NCBI RefSeq assembly: GCF_019977735.1
Contig: NZ_AP025018.1
Span: forward strand, 8,064,580 to 8,128,579
Reading direction: 5' to 3'
From: Calothrix sp. PCC 7716
GTDB taxonomy: Bacteria; Cyanobacteriota; Cyanobacteriia; Cyanobacteriales; Nostocaceae
Length of the DNA stretch: 64,000 nucleotides
Part shown: piece by piece, positions 1 through 7,780 of the stretch
How the letters are laid out: the number at the start of each line of letters is the position of its first letter
Position numbering within the stretch: position 1 is the stretch's first letter
The notes under the pieces: model-generated
The model's database searches: none
What the model saw: the letters and a program-made list of their open reading frames with translations, nothing else
Told to the model about the DNA's origin: nothing
Position numbers and translations under genes: made by a program

Positions 1-167
1 ATAAGCTTCATTTATAACAATCCACTGATAGTTTTTATTTTTAACAAAAACGGGGTCAGGAATTGTGTTGATAATTTGGTCTAAAAACTCTTTAGAGCGT
101 TTTAACTCTTCTTGAACGTAATTAATTTGGCAAGTAACGACAAACGCTGAAGCAGATAAGCTAATTA
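1..167 (-). pseudogene. 3' part of an IS-interrupted CHASE2-PAS sensor gene
   Basis: Minus-strand reading gives the end of a membrane segment, a short linker and the opening of a PAS domain (IPDPVFVKNKNYQW, about positions 12-65 of the window). It has no start of its own. It continues the reading frame of the CHASE2 fragment that ends at 1860: deleting 168-1859 plus one copy of TAATTA joins GGA TTA ATT A to GC TTA TCT in frame. The complete gene would be a CHASE2-PAS signal-transduction protein; the output domain (kinase or cyclase) lies outside the window. Without its own translation start this part is probably not expressed. High confidence in the frame join, moderate for the PAS call because only its beginning is visible. 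Confidence 0.85.
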
Positions 168-183
168 GGGTTTGCTGAAAAAG
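162..183 (+). repeat. Left terminal inverted repeat plus target duplication
   Basis: TAATTA followed by GGGTTTGCTGAAAAAG. It pairs with the right end at 1844-1865 with one mismatch over 22 bases. Confidence 0.88.
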
Positions 184-308
184 AAGGAAAAGCTGACACT
201 CCAAGATTATCAGCCTAAAGAAATATATTCAGGTGCAAGACAAGAGGGTAAGATGACCTAAAATCCTTGCATCTGCGTGAATAGCACAAAAGTGCTAATT
301 TAGTAACC

Positions 309-776
309 ATGTACCGAAAACAGGGGCAGCCGACTATCTCAGCAGAAAACTTTGAACTTCCGGTTGGGGGAAAGTTATCAGAAGATAATCGTTGGGTGAT
401 TATGGCTTCTTTCATACCTTGGTCGGAATTTGAAGAAGAATATTCTTCTTATTTCTCAATCGAGATGGGGGCGCCAGCAAAGTCGTTTCGTATGGCGTTA
501 GGCGCATTAATAATTAAAGAGAAACTGGGCATAAGTGATAGAGAAACAGTGGAACAAATTAGAGAGAACCCTTACCTACAATACTTTATAGGAATGTTAT
601 CTTATAGTAATGAAGTTCCTTTTGATGCATCAATGCTAGTTCATTTTCGCGAAAGAATCAGTGTGGAACTAGTTAATAAAGTGAATCAAGGAATGGTAAA
701 AAATATGATAGCATCTGCATCTTCAATTGGCGCCGAAAAAAAACAGAAGAAACAGAAGAAGAAGGTAATACACTAA
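309..776 (+). CDS. Transposase, N-terminal part (before frameshift)
   Basis: 155-residue reading frame with the IS5/IS1182-type N-terminal domain (DUF772): RMALGALIIKEKLGISDRET and the segment FDASMLVHFRERIS are typical. It ends in a lysine-rich tail (KKQKKQKKK) that arises only because the frame is lost at the A-run 736-743. The -1 frame from position 737 reads on through TEETEEEGN into the next ORF without a stop. Either a programmed -1 slip on AAAAAAAA makes full-length transposase or a one-base change in the run killed the gene. Relatives are usually encoded by one frame, so inactivation is a real possibility. Confidence 0.85.
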   Translation: MYRKQGQPTISAENFELPVGGKLSEDNRWVIMASFIPWSEFEEEYSSYFSIEMGAPAKSFRMALGALIIKEKLGISDRETVEQIRENPYLQYFIGMLSYSNEVPFDASMLVHFRERISVELVNKVNQGMVKNMIASASSIGAEKKQKKQKKKVIH

Positions 777-790
777 AAAACCTTGGAAAA

Positions 791-1780
791 TTGATATTAG
801 ATGCGACTTGTGCGCCAGCAGATATCAGCTATCCAACAGATTTAGAACTATTAAATCAAGCCCGAAAACAGACAGAACGAATAATAGACCTTCTTTATGA
901 ACAAATAAAGGGGACATTAGAGCAAAAACCAAGAACTTATCGAGAAAAAGCTAGGAAAGACTATCTAGAAGTAGCGAAGAAACGTCGTGTATCCCAAAAA
1001 GATAGGAGAAAAGCGATTAAAAAGCAACTCCAGTATATAAAAAGAAATTTATCTCACATTGACAACTTAATTCAACTAGGAGCGTCACTAGAAAAATTAA
1101 CTAATAGACAATATAAGTTGCTACTTGTAGTTGCAGAAATTTATCGTCAGCAACTATGGTTGTATGAAAATCAAAAACAGAGTATTGACGACCGTATTGT
1201 TAGTTTAACTCAACCGCATATCCGCCCAATAGTCCGAGGTAAAGCAGGTAAGGCAGTTGAATTTGGCGCTAAATTATCAGCTAGTTACTTTGATGGGTAT
1301 GTTTTTCTAGACCATATAAGTTGGGATAATTTTAATGAATCAGGAGATTTAAAATCACAAATAGAAGCATATAAAAATTATACTGGTTATTATCCAGAAT
1401 CAGTTCATGTTGATAAAATTTACCGAACACGAGAAAACCGAGCTTGGTGTAAAGAAAGAGGTATTATAATGAGTGGGTCTCCATTAGGAAGACCTCAGAA
1501 GAACGTTAGTAAAGAAAAAAAGAAGCAAGATTTAGAATCTGAGAGAATTCGTAATTCTATTGAAGGAAAGTTTGGGCAGGGTAAGAGAAGATTTAGTCTC
1601 AATCGAGTGATGGCGAAACTGCCTTATACTTCTGAAACTGCAATTGCTATTACTTTTTTAGTAATGAATCTTTCTACTTACCTTTCACGGGTTTTTTATG
1701 CCTTTTTATATCTATTTTTCAAAAATAGACCTTTTTTAAAGCTTAATATAATTAGATATTATAGTTTACTAATAATCTAG
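791..1780 (+). CDS. Transposase, C-terminal catalytic part
   Basis: 329-residue frame, open from about 737 in the -1 frame relative to the preceding ORF. It begins near LILDATCAPADISYPTD, the strand carrying the first catalytic Asp of DDE transposases. A long basic helical insertion follows (about residues 25-120). The last part contains HVDKIYRTRENRAW and RNSIEGKFGQGKRRF, where the third acidic residue (E of SIEGKFGQ) lies, then a hydrophobic C-terminus. The ATG at 791 is probably not a true start; this is the downstream half of a frameshifted or frameshift-expressed transposase. Catalytic residues look preserved, so only the frame break questions activity. Confidence 0.85.
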   Translation: MILDATCAPADISYPTDLELLNQARKQTERIIDLLYEQIKGTLEQKPRTYREKARKDYLEVAKKRRVSQKDRRKAIKKQLQYIKRNLSHIDNLIQLGASLEKLTNRQYKLLLVVAEIYRQQLWLYENQKQSIDDRIVSLTQPHIRPIVRGKAGKAVEFGAKLSASYFDGYVFLDHISWDNFNESGDLKSQIEAYKNYTGYYPESVHVDKIYRTRENRAWCKERGIIMSGSPLGRPQKNVSKEKKKQDLESERIRNSIEGKFGQGKRRFSLNRVMAKLPYTSETAIAITFLVMNLSTYLSRVFYAFLYLFFKNRPFLKLNIIRYYSLLII

Positions 1781-1843
1781 AACGAAAACTTATGCTTGAT
1801 TTTGCTTGAATAACAGGTCAACCCATAAGATTGTTTTTTCATA

Positions 1844-1865
1844 CTTTTTCAGCAAGCCCTAATTA
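1844..1865 (+). repeat. Right terminal inverted repeat plus target duplication
   Basis: CTTTTTCAGCAAGCCC followed by TAATTA. It is the reverse complement of the left end apart from one base. Confidence 0.88.
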
Positions 1866-3066
1866 ATCCGGGTATAATCGGTATCCACCAACCATCAAGA
1901 AATATTACAAATGCGCTTCCAGCTAGTACAGAACCAAAAAATATAATTATTAAAAAGCTTATGGTAGTTTTCTTAATTTGATATCGTGTGACTACACCTA
2001 AATACGCGCACACCCAAATCCATAAGTATTCGATTGGGTCTGACCATACTTTGATTAATGGTCTTGAGTATAAGGCGCCAGAAATTATTTCGCTGGTAAA
2101 ATAAGCTTGCAGTTCAACTCCAGCTATCGTTTTGACTTGACCAACAAATTGACTAGAATACGGTATTTGCACATAATCTTGTAGAGAAGGTGCTGTGGAA
2201 CCAATCAAAACAATGCGGTTTTTAATCCAGTTTTCTGGAACTTTATCGTTGAGAACTTCGCGTAATGATACTTTACGAAAACCCCAATTATCAGGAGAAC
2301 AAGTTTCACAGCTAGGTTTAGGGAAATTAGATATTATTTGATAGCCTCTGTTATCCGCTCCTACATACGAACCATCGTTTGGTAAAAAGCGAGAAAAAAC
2401 TGCTTTTCCTAACTGTAAATACTCTGGATTACTCTGTGCTGCTAACGGTACAATACCATTTGATTGTAAATATAGCTTGGCAATTTTTAGCGCAAAACTT
2501 TCGTGCTTTTCCTTGTATGTGTGCCAATATAGTAAACTTCGCCGTACTTTCGCATCACTGTCTAGTACTATATTATTAAAGCCTACTTGGCTTCGATTTA
2601 AACCAATTGGTGGCAAAACGTGATTATCTCGCTTTTGTGATAACTTCTCAATACCAACTAAGTTGGGGGTAGCTTTATAAGCAGCTAGTAGCTGTTCGTG
2701 ACCAGGGTCAACTTTGAAATCTCGATAAATATCTAAGCCAATAGCGCGTGGTTGATACTTATTCAATTTCATTAATAACTCGGCGATGGTACGGTCTGGT
2801 ACAGGCCACGTACCAATAGTTCTCAATGATATCTCATCAACAGCAATAATTGTGATAGGTTGAGGATAAGTTTCCAATGGACGTAATTGGAAAAGTATAT
2901 CTAACGCAATCCATTCAAAAAGCTGAAAAAATCCCAGTAAGCGTAAAGCAACAATGCAGCCTGCAACTCCAAGGGAAACGAGTAACTCTTTTCGATTAAA
3001 AAGAGGTTGTTTTTGCTTGAACCGAAACATTTGCAGAAACTTATATCGCTGCTTACTCATTCCCAA
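1860..3066 (-). pseudogene. 5' part of CHASE2-PAS sensor gene, truncated by IS
   Basis: About 402 host residues: one N-terminal membrane helix (about 27-50), then an extracytoplasmic CHASE2 domain (about 50-330; key segments include IIAVDEISLRTIGTWPVPD, RAIGLDIYRDF and RIVLIGSTAPSLQDY), then C-terminal membrane helices. CHASE2 is a sensory domain found in front of adenylate cyclases, histidine kinases and Ser/Thr kinases. The frame now runs three residues into the IS and stops at 1849. The fragment could still be made as a membrane-bound sensor without output. Start ATG at 3066. The remaining PAS part is at 1-167. Confidence 0.9.
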
Positions 3067-3390
3067 TTACCGAGTCGAGTTTTGAAACATAAAACTTATT
3101 TAAACAGTTACTGCTATAGTCATTACTATGGCATATTTCTATTTATAACGATTTGTCAAGTCTAATTATCTCTAAATATAATTATTTGTGATAAACTAAA
3201 TCGCAACCATGAGAGTAGCCTATTTAGCAGCTATTAAAATATTAACTAGATAACAATTTATTACAATTTACAATAATTATCCATAATTCGTTACAACACT
3301 ATATAGTTTTCTATAAATAAAAATACCTCCTCTAACGTTAGAGAAGGCATTAATTTGATAAATCTCACTAAAACCTTACAAATAAAATGA
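3067..3390. other. AT-rich intergenic region, 324 bp
   Basis: No gene seen. It holds the upstream region of the CHASE2 gene on the right-to-left strand and the terminator of the VKOR gene (3326-3347). The rest is AT-rich without recognised motifs. Confidence 0.6.
3326..3347 (-). terminator. Rho-independent terminator of the VKOR fusion gene
   Basis: Imperfect hairpin around the 14-bp palindrome CTCTAACGTTAGAG (3330-3343), extended by CCT/AGG outside. On the minus strand it is followed by TATTTTTATTT. It lies 44 bp after the stop of the minus-strand gene at 3391. Confidence 0.7.
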
Positions 3391-4440
3391 TTACCTAAAG
3401 TATTTGAAATTACGAGGGCCAGCGTAACCAGATGCGTTTGCTAAATCATTCAAGTTTTGAACTCCACTGTAAGATTTACTATTGATAATCCAAGTGGGAA
3501 ACCCTTGAATACCAGCAGCTTTACAATCTTGTGGTTTACCAACTGGGCTTTCTTTAGCGCATTCTGTTTTAACGTTATTATCTGTAATTACTTTGTAAGC
3601 TTCTTTACCAAACAGTAACTTTTGTTCGTGACAGTGCGGGCACCAGAAAGCAACATATTCTCTGGCGCCAACTTTAGCCAAGTGGTTTGCTAATTGAATT
3701 TCAGCTTCGCCACTGGTAGTAGTTATTTCCCAACCTGATTTTGGGTCAGGTTCACCAGCTTTGCGTGCATCGAAGAAAATTTGTCCGGCGCCAGACCCAG
3801 TTTGTACAACAGTTACACCAGCACGATTTGGGTTAGTTGGGTCAGCATTATTTCCATTTGTAACCAGGTTATTAATGGGAGCGTAAGCAGCAAGAGTACC
3901 TATTAGCGTTACCATGCCCACAATAACTGCTGTAAAAAATATTTGACCGATATCGTCCCACGAACGACCAATAATAGTTAATACTAATATACTAAGTGAA
4001 AATAATGCACTTGCAATACAGTAATAACAAACAGTTTTGATTTGGAAAGCGAGCAGGTACATTAAGTAACCGCTGAACACGGTCATGGCTATGCTACCAG
4101 CTAGTAGTAATAGCCAGGTTATGTTTTCTAATTTTTTGCGTTGCTCTTTATTTGTTTCTGGCTTAATAGCTAATGGCGCCAGTGCAAAACCAGTCATGCT
4201 GGCATAAGCCAAAAACCCAAATATAGCTAGTGGGACACCAAAAATGGTAGCCCAAGGGCTAGAGAGAACACTATCACAACCAGCAGTTTTATTCACGCAG
4301 GCAACGGCGCCTCCGCTTAACTTGACGTAGCTAAGATAGCCTGTGTTAAGGGCGCCAAGTCCAGCTATCGCAGCAATAATTAAGCGCGAAGTGCGATGAA
4401 TCCAAGGGATAGAACGACGGCGACTCATAATTTTGATCAA
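3391..4440 (-). CDS. VKOR-thioredoxin fusion (disulfide-bond formation)
   Basis: 349 residues. The N-terminal half is a membrane vitamin K epoxide reductase domain with loop cysteines C48 and C55 and the quinone-proximal pair C138-Y-Y-C141, in four or five hydrophobic helices (about 20-40, 65-90, 108-132, 140-158, 168-190). The C-terminal half (about 235-345) is a periplasm- or lumen-facing thioredoxin domain with C267-P-H-C270. The fusion hands electrons from oxidised cysteines of exported proteins to quinone, the cyanobacterial and plastid counterpart of DsbA-DsbB; the plastid homologue (LTO1) is needed for PSII assembly. ATG 4440 or ATG 4428 could be the start. A hairpin terminator follows. 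Strong family match, all redox cysteines present. Confidence 0.95.
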   Translation of the reverse strand: MIKIMSRRRSIPWIHRTSRLIIAAIAGLGALNTGYLSYVKLSGGAVACVNKTAGCDSVLSSPWATIFGVPLAIFGFLAYASMTGFALAPLAIKPETNKEQRKKLENITWLLLLAGSIAMTVFSGYLMYLLAFQIKTVCYYCIASALFSLSILVLTIIGRSWDDIGQIFFTAVIVGMVTLIGTLAAYAPINNLVTNGNNADPTNPNRAGVTVVQTGSGAGQIFFDARKAGEPDPKSGWEITTTSGEAEIQLANHLAKVGAREYVAFWCPHCHEQKLLFGKEAYKVITDNNVKTECAKESPVGKPQDCKAAGIQGFPTWIINSKSYSGVQNLNDLANASGYAGPRNFKYFR

Positions 4441-4455
4441 GGGGTTGGAATAAAA

Positions 4456-4614
4456 GAGTTAGGAGTTAGGAGTTAGGAGTTAGGAGTTGGGAGTTAGGAG
4501 TTAGGAGTTAGGAGTTAGGAGTTAGGAGTTGGGAGTTGGGAGTTAGGAGTTAGGAGTTAGGAGTTAAAACTCAGCACTCAGCACTCAGCACTCAGCACTC
4601 AACACTCCTAACTC
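4456..4614. repeat. Heptanucleotide tandem repeats (GAGTTAG and CAGCACT types)
   Basis: About 16 tandem copies of GAGTTAG/GAGTTGG run directly into several copies of ACTCAGC, filling nearly the whole gap between btpA and the VKOR gene. This is the class of short tandemly repeated sequences known from heterocyst-forming cyanobacteria. Two different heptamers abut each other here, as they also do near 23270-23400 and 57196-57265. Confidence 0.95.
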
Positions 4615-4619
4615 TTATT

Positions 4620-5492
4620 TTAAAAATGTAGTTTTACCGAAGACGTAGACTTTTTGCCACCTTTGGAATTACTACTAGAATTGTGACTAGGATTACGGGT
4701 CATTCGGGCTGCTTCGACAAATGTAGCAACACGGTTGGGGTCGATAGTTTGCTCAATCCGCCCTTGACGTTTGAGCGAACTAGATACAATTACACCATCC
4801 GCAGCTTGCATTAGTGTAGCTATATTATCCACGCTAGCACCACTGCCTATAAATACTGGAGTTCCATCTGCTGCTGCTGATGCTAATTCTAAATCTTCTA
4901 AAGAAGGTGGGCTACCTGTCGCCCAGCCAGATAAAATAACAGCATCAGCTAGACCACGTTCAATTGTATCTTTGACGGCAACGGTCAAATTGGGAGAACT
5001 AAGGGGACGTGCGTGTTTAACAAGTACGTCAGCAAGAATTTTGACATCGCTACCTAATTCACGCCGATAGCGTAATAATTGATGTGCTTCTCCTTCAATT
5101 AATCCTTGGTCGGTTGCCATCACCCCAGTTAAAACATTAACGCGAATAAATTGTGCATGAACACAGCTCGCTATTGCCATAGCGCTTTTGCCGTCATTCC
5201 GCAACACATTCAACCCAATGGGTTGCGTTACTAAATTTTGAATTCGCTGCACTACTACTGTTATGGCGCTGACAACAGCTGGGTCAACTTGGTTTTTAGT
5301 AAATGGCGCATCGAAAAAATTTTCGACTATAATACCGTCAACTCCTCCGCTCGCTAAAGCAGCGGCTTCTCTTTCGGCGCGGTCAATAACCGCTTTCAAA
5401 CTTCCCCCCCAACGCGGAGAAGTCGGCAGCGGCAAAAGGTGAACCACGCCAATAATTGGGGTTTGGGTTTTAAATAACTGATATAAGTCCAC
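4620..5492 (-). CDS. btpA: Photosystem I biogenesis protein BtpA
   Basis: 290 residues of the BtpA family, a TIM-barrel-like fold. Typical segments are PIIGVVHLLPLPTSPRWGG at the N-terminus, GGVDGIIVENFFDAPF, IGLNVLRNDGKSAMAIA, and GSGASVDNIATLM near the end. In Synechocystis BtpA stabilises the PsaA/PsaB reaction-centre proteins on the thylakoid membrane. The last 25 residues (Ser/Asn/Lys-rich) run beyond the conserved domain and look like a variable tail. The heptamer repeat array begins within 6 bp of the stop. Length and motifs agree well with the family. Confidence 0.95.
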   Translation of the reverse strand: MDLYQLFKTQTPIIGVVHLLPLPTSPRWGGSLKAVIDRAEREAAALASGGVDGIIVENFFDAPFTKNQVDPAVVSAITVVVQRIQNLVTQPIGLNVLRNDGKSAMAIASCVHAQFIRVNVLTGVMATDQGLIEGEAHQLLRYRRELGSDVKILADVLVKHARPLSSPNLTVAVKDTIERGLADAVILSGWATGSPPSLEDLELASAAADGTPVFIGSGASVDNIATLMQAADGVIVSSSLKRQGRIEQTIDPNRVATFVEAARMTRNPSHNSSSNSKGGKKSTSSVKLHF

Positions 5493-5752
5493 TCTTCAAT
5501 TAAACCGCTCTTGCGGAGTCCTCTATCTAATGTCACAGCCTTCTCTATTGAAAAACAACCGTGCTGAAAGTGAAAGGGGTAGACTTTGCTATATTTTATC
5601 AAATATGTGCTATATGGTTCGGTTTTCTGCCTCCTCCTTAAGGAATAATTTGAGGTGAAACATTTCATAAGATATGTTAAGATAGAAAGTGGCTACAAGA
5701 GGAGACTGCCACTTAATAAAATGCGCTTTGACTGGTACTATGTGGAAAAGTC

Positions 5753-5781
5753 TACACAAACGGTACACTTTCCTGTATAAT
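5753..5781 (+). promoter_or_regulatory. Sigma70-type promoter before structured segment
   Basis: TACACA (5753-5758, 4 of 6 to TTGACA), 17-bp spacer, consensus TATAAT (5776-5781). Transcription would begin near 5788 and read into the stem-rich segment, over 500 bp before rimO. Confidence 0.55.
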
Positions 5782-5787
5782 GGCGGC

Positions 5788-6070
5788 GTGATGAATAAAG
5801 TGAGATAACAAGCAGCCCACAGCTCTCGCGCTTTTTAAAAAGAGCAACGAGCTAACACCACCGCACGGCAGCATAAAATGCGCGCTTGCGATACTACCTA
5901 CGGGTTGCGACTTCTTTTGGATACGCCACAGACTAGTAGTAATAACGAACTTCAGTTCGTCTACCTAGTCATCCAGAGGGCGGACTTGACTATGGGTAAA
6001 TTCACAACGCATTTTCTAGCTCCGGTAGTGTACAATACCTACAGCTATAAAGTTGTAGAATTGTAAAGAG
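5788..6070 (+). ncRNA. Candidate structured small RNA or rimO leader
   Basis: Starts just after the consensus promoter. Visible stems: AGCTC/GAGCT enclosing CTTTTTAAAAAG (about 5821-5852), and GACTAG/CTAGTC (5931-5936 with 5965-5970) enclosing ACGAAC-TTCA-GTTCGT (5945-5960). I could not match it to 6S RNA, tmRNA or Yfr1. The boundaries are guesses: the 5' end from the promoter, the 3' end where structure fades. Confidence 0.3.
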
Positions 6071-6318
6071 TGTTAAATTTGCCCTAAGAATAAATTTGGT
6101 TTTTTCTCTGGAAACACAGAATCAAGCACAATCATAGCATGTCTCGTTACTGTAAGCGGTCTTAGCCCCTAGTTGAGGCGCCAGACGCTTGATAAGCATT
6201 TGTAGGGATATCACTCTCGAATGTAAAATCAAATTCCACCATATAGTGAAGGGAAAATAATGCTTAACTGTTTGATAATTAACAAACGTGACAAAATAAG
6301 CAAGAATGATATTAAAAT

Positions 6319-7653
6319 ATGGGTGAAAAGCCAACGATTGCCATTTCTCATCTAGGCTGCGAGAAAAATAGAATTGACACGGAGCATATGCTGGGACTGC
6401 TTGTAGAAGCAGGTTATGGCGTAGATAGTAACGAAGAGTTAGCAGATTACGTTATTGTAAATACATGTAGTTTTATTGAAGCGGCGCGCGCTGAATCGGT
6501 TCGGACTTTAGTCGAACTAGCAGAAGCGAACAAGAAAATTGTCATTACCGGCTGTATGGCGCAGCATTTCCAAGAGCAATTATTGGAAGAGTTGCCCGAA
6601 GCGGTTGCAGTAGTGGGAACGGGCGATTATCACAAAATCGTAGATGTGATTGAGCGCGCATCAAGTGGCGAGCGAGTAAAAGAAGTTAGTGCCGAGCCAA
6701 CTTATATAGCTGATGAGTTGACACCACGCTACCGAACAACGACAGAAGGCGTAGCTTACCTGCGAGTTGCGGAGGGATGCGATTATCGGTGTGCATTTTG
6801 TATAATTCCCCATCTCAGAGGAAACCAACGTTCGCGTACTATAGAATCGATTGTTACCGAAGCCGAACAATTGGCATCTCAAGGAGTGCGAGAAATTATC
6901 TTGATTTCTCAAATTACAACTAACTACGGTATGGATATATATGGCAAACCGAAGTTAGCCGAGTTACTGCGCGCGTTAGGTAAAGTTGATGTACCGTGGA
7001 TTCGGATGCATTACGCCTATCCAACGGGACTTACCCCTGATGTAATTGCGGCAATTCAAGAGACACCCAATGTTTTGCCTTACTTGGATTTACCGTTACA
7101 ACACTCACACCCCGATGTTCTTCGTGCAATGAACCGTCCTTGGCAAGGACGAGTTAACGATGCGATTATCGAGCGCATCAAGGAAGCGTTACCAAACGCG
7201 GTGCTGCGAACAACGTTTATCGTTGGGTTTCCTGGTGAAACAGATGAGCAATTTGAACATTTGTTGCAATTTGTTCAGCGTCATAAATTTGACCATGTTG
7301 GGGTATTTACATTTTCAGCGGAGGAGGGAACACCAGCCCAGAATTTACCCAACCAGGTACCGCAAGAAATTATGGATACAAGACGGGATGCCTTGATGGC
7401 ACTCCAGCAACCGATTTCTGAAAATAAAAATCAACAACTTATTAATCAAGTTGTGGATGTGCTGATTGAACAGGAAAATCCAAAAACAGGTGAATTAATC
7501 GGTCGTTCGAGTCGTTTTGCTCCAGAAGTTGATGGGCTTGTATACGTTAGTGGACAAGCCAGTTTAGGAAGCATCGTCCAAGTTGAAATTACTGGTGCCG
7601 ATGCGTATGACCTTTATGGTCAAGTTGTTAGACAGTTAGTAGCTATTAGTTAG
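6319..7653 (+). CDS. rimO: Ribosomal protein uS12 methylthiotransferase RimO
   Basis: 444 residues, normal length. The N-terminal MTTase domain has CEKNRIDTE, the radical-SAM core carries C-D-Y-R-C-A-F-C (CxxxCxxC, about residues 154-161), and a TRAM domain lies at the C-terminus (about 375-440). It uses two iron-sulfur clusters and SAM to methylthiolate the conserved Asp of ribosomal protein S12. The motif pattern, with [14 protein letters not shown] at the start and [19 protein letters not shown] in the core, separates RimO from MiaB (the tRNA enzyme) reasonably well. Start ATG 6319; no strong Shine-Dalgarno. A DEAD-box helicase follows 127 bp later, so the pair touches ribosome and RNA quality. 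Confidence 0.93.
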   Translation: MGEKPTIAISHLGCEKNRIDTEHMLGLLVEAGYGVDSNEELADYVIVNTCSFIEAARAESVRTLVELAEANKKIVITGCMAQHFQEQLLEELPEAVAVVGTGDYHKIVDVIERASSGERVKEVSAEPTYIADELTPRYRTTTEGVAYLRVAEGCDYRCAFCIIPHLRGNQRSRTIESIVTEAEQLASQGVREIILISQITTNYGMDIYGKPKLAELLRALGKVDVPWIRMHYAYPTGLTPDVIAAIQETPNVLPYLDLPLQHSHPDVLRAMNRPWQGRVNDAIIERIKEALPNAVLRTTFIVGFPGETDEQFEHLLQFVQRHKFDHVGVFTFSAEEGTPAQNLPNQVPQEIMDTRRDALMALQQPISENKNQQLINQVVDVLIEQENPKTGELIGRSSRFAPEVDGLVYVSGQASLGSIVQVEITGADAYDLYGQVVRQLVAIS

Positions 7654-7780
7654 CTGTTAACTTCGCCCGTTATGGCTAGTAGATTATTTCCTGATTATAA
7701 AGATTACCCTTTTCTATTAGCCCTTATTATCCATATCAAGTTAATTACCCATTACCAAATAAGAAGATTTAGGAGAATTA

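Larger units (their letters stand above)
168..1859 (+). mobile_element. Insertion sequence (IS5/IS1182-like) with matching inverted ends
   Basis: Ends are GGGTTTGCTGAAAAAG at 168-183 and, inverted, GGGCTTGCTGAAAAAG at 1844-1859: 16 bp with one mismatch. Both ends are flanked by TAATTA (162-167 and 1860-1865), which looks like a 6-bp target duplication, although TAATTA is itself a palindrome so its exact ownership is ambiguous. The element carries one transposase split over two frames and sits inside a CHASE2-PAS gene. The family name rests on the DUF772-like N-terminus and the conserved transposase C-terminus. Confidence 0.9.
5493..6318. other. 826-bp gap with promoter and structured, RNA-like segment
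   Basis: No convincing protein gene. From left to right it holds an AT-rich btpA upstream region; a hairpin AAGTGGC/GCCACTT (5687-5693 with 5708-5714); a promoter-like TACACA-17-TATAAT (5753-5781); then about 290 bases with several strong stems, including a palindromic CTTTTTAAAAAG and the nested stem 5931-5970 with a TTCA tetraloop. A 62-codon frame at 5878-6066 lacks a ribosome site. The stretch may be a small RNA or the long leader of rimO. Nothing is recognised in 6070-6318. Confidence 0.5.

Noticed and set aside
5396-5668. 90-codon minus-strand frame
   Set aside because: Overlaps btpA in another frame and has no family features.
5878-6066. 62-codon plus-strand frame
   Set aside because: No ribosome site and it lies over strong RNA stems; composition unlike a protein.
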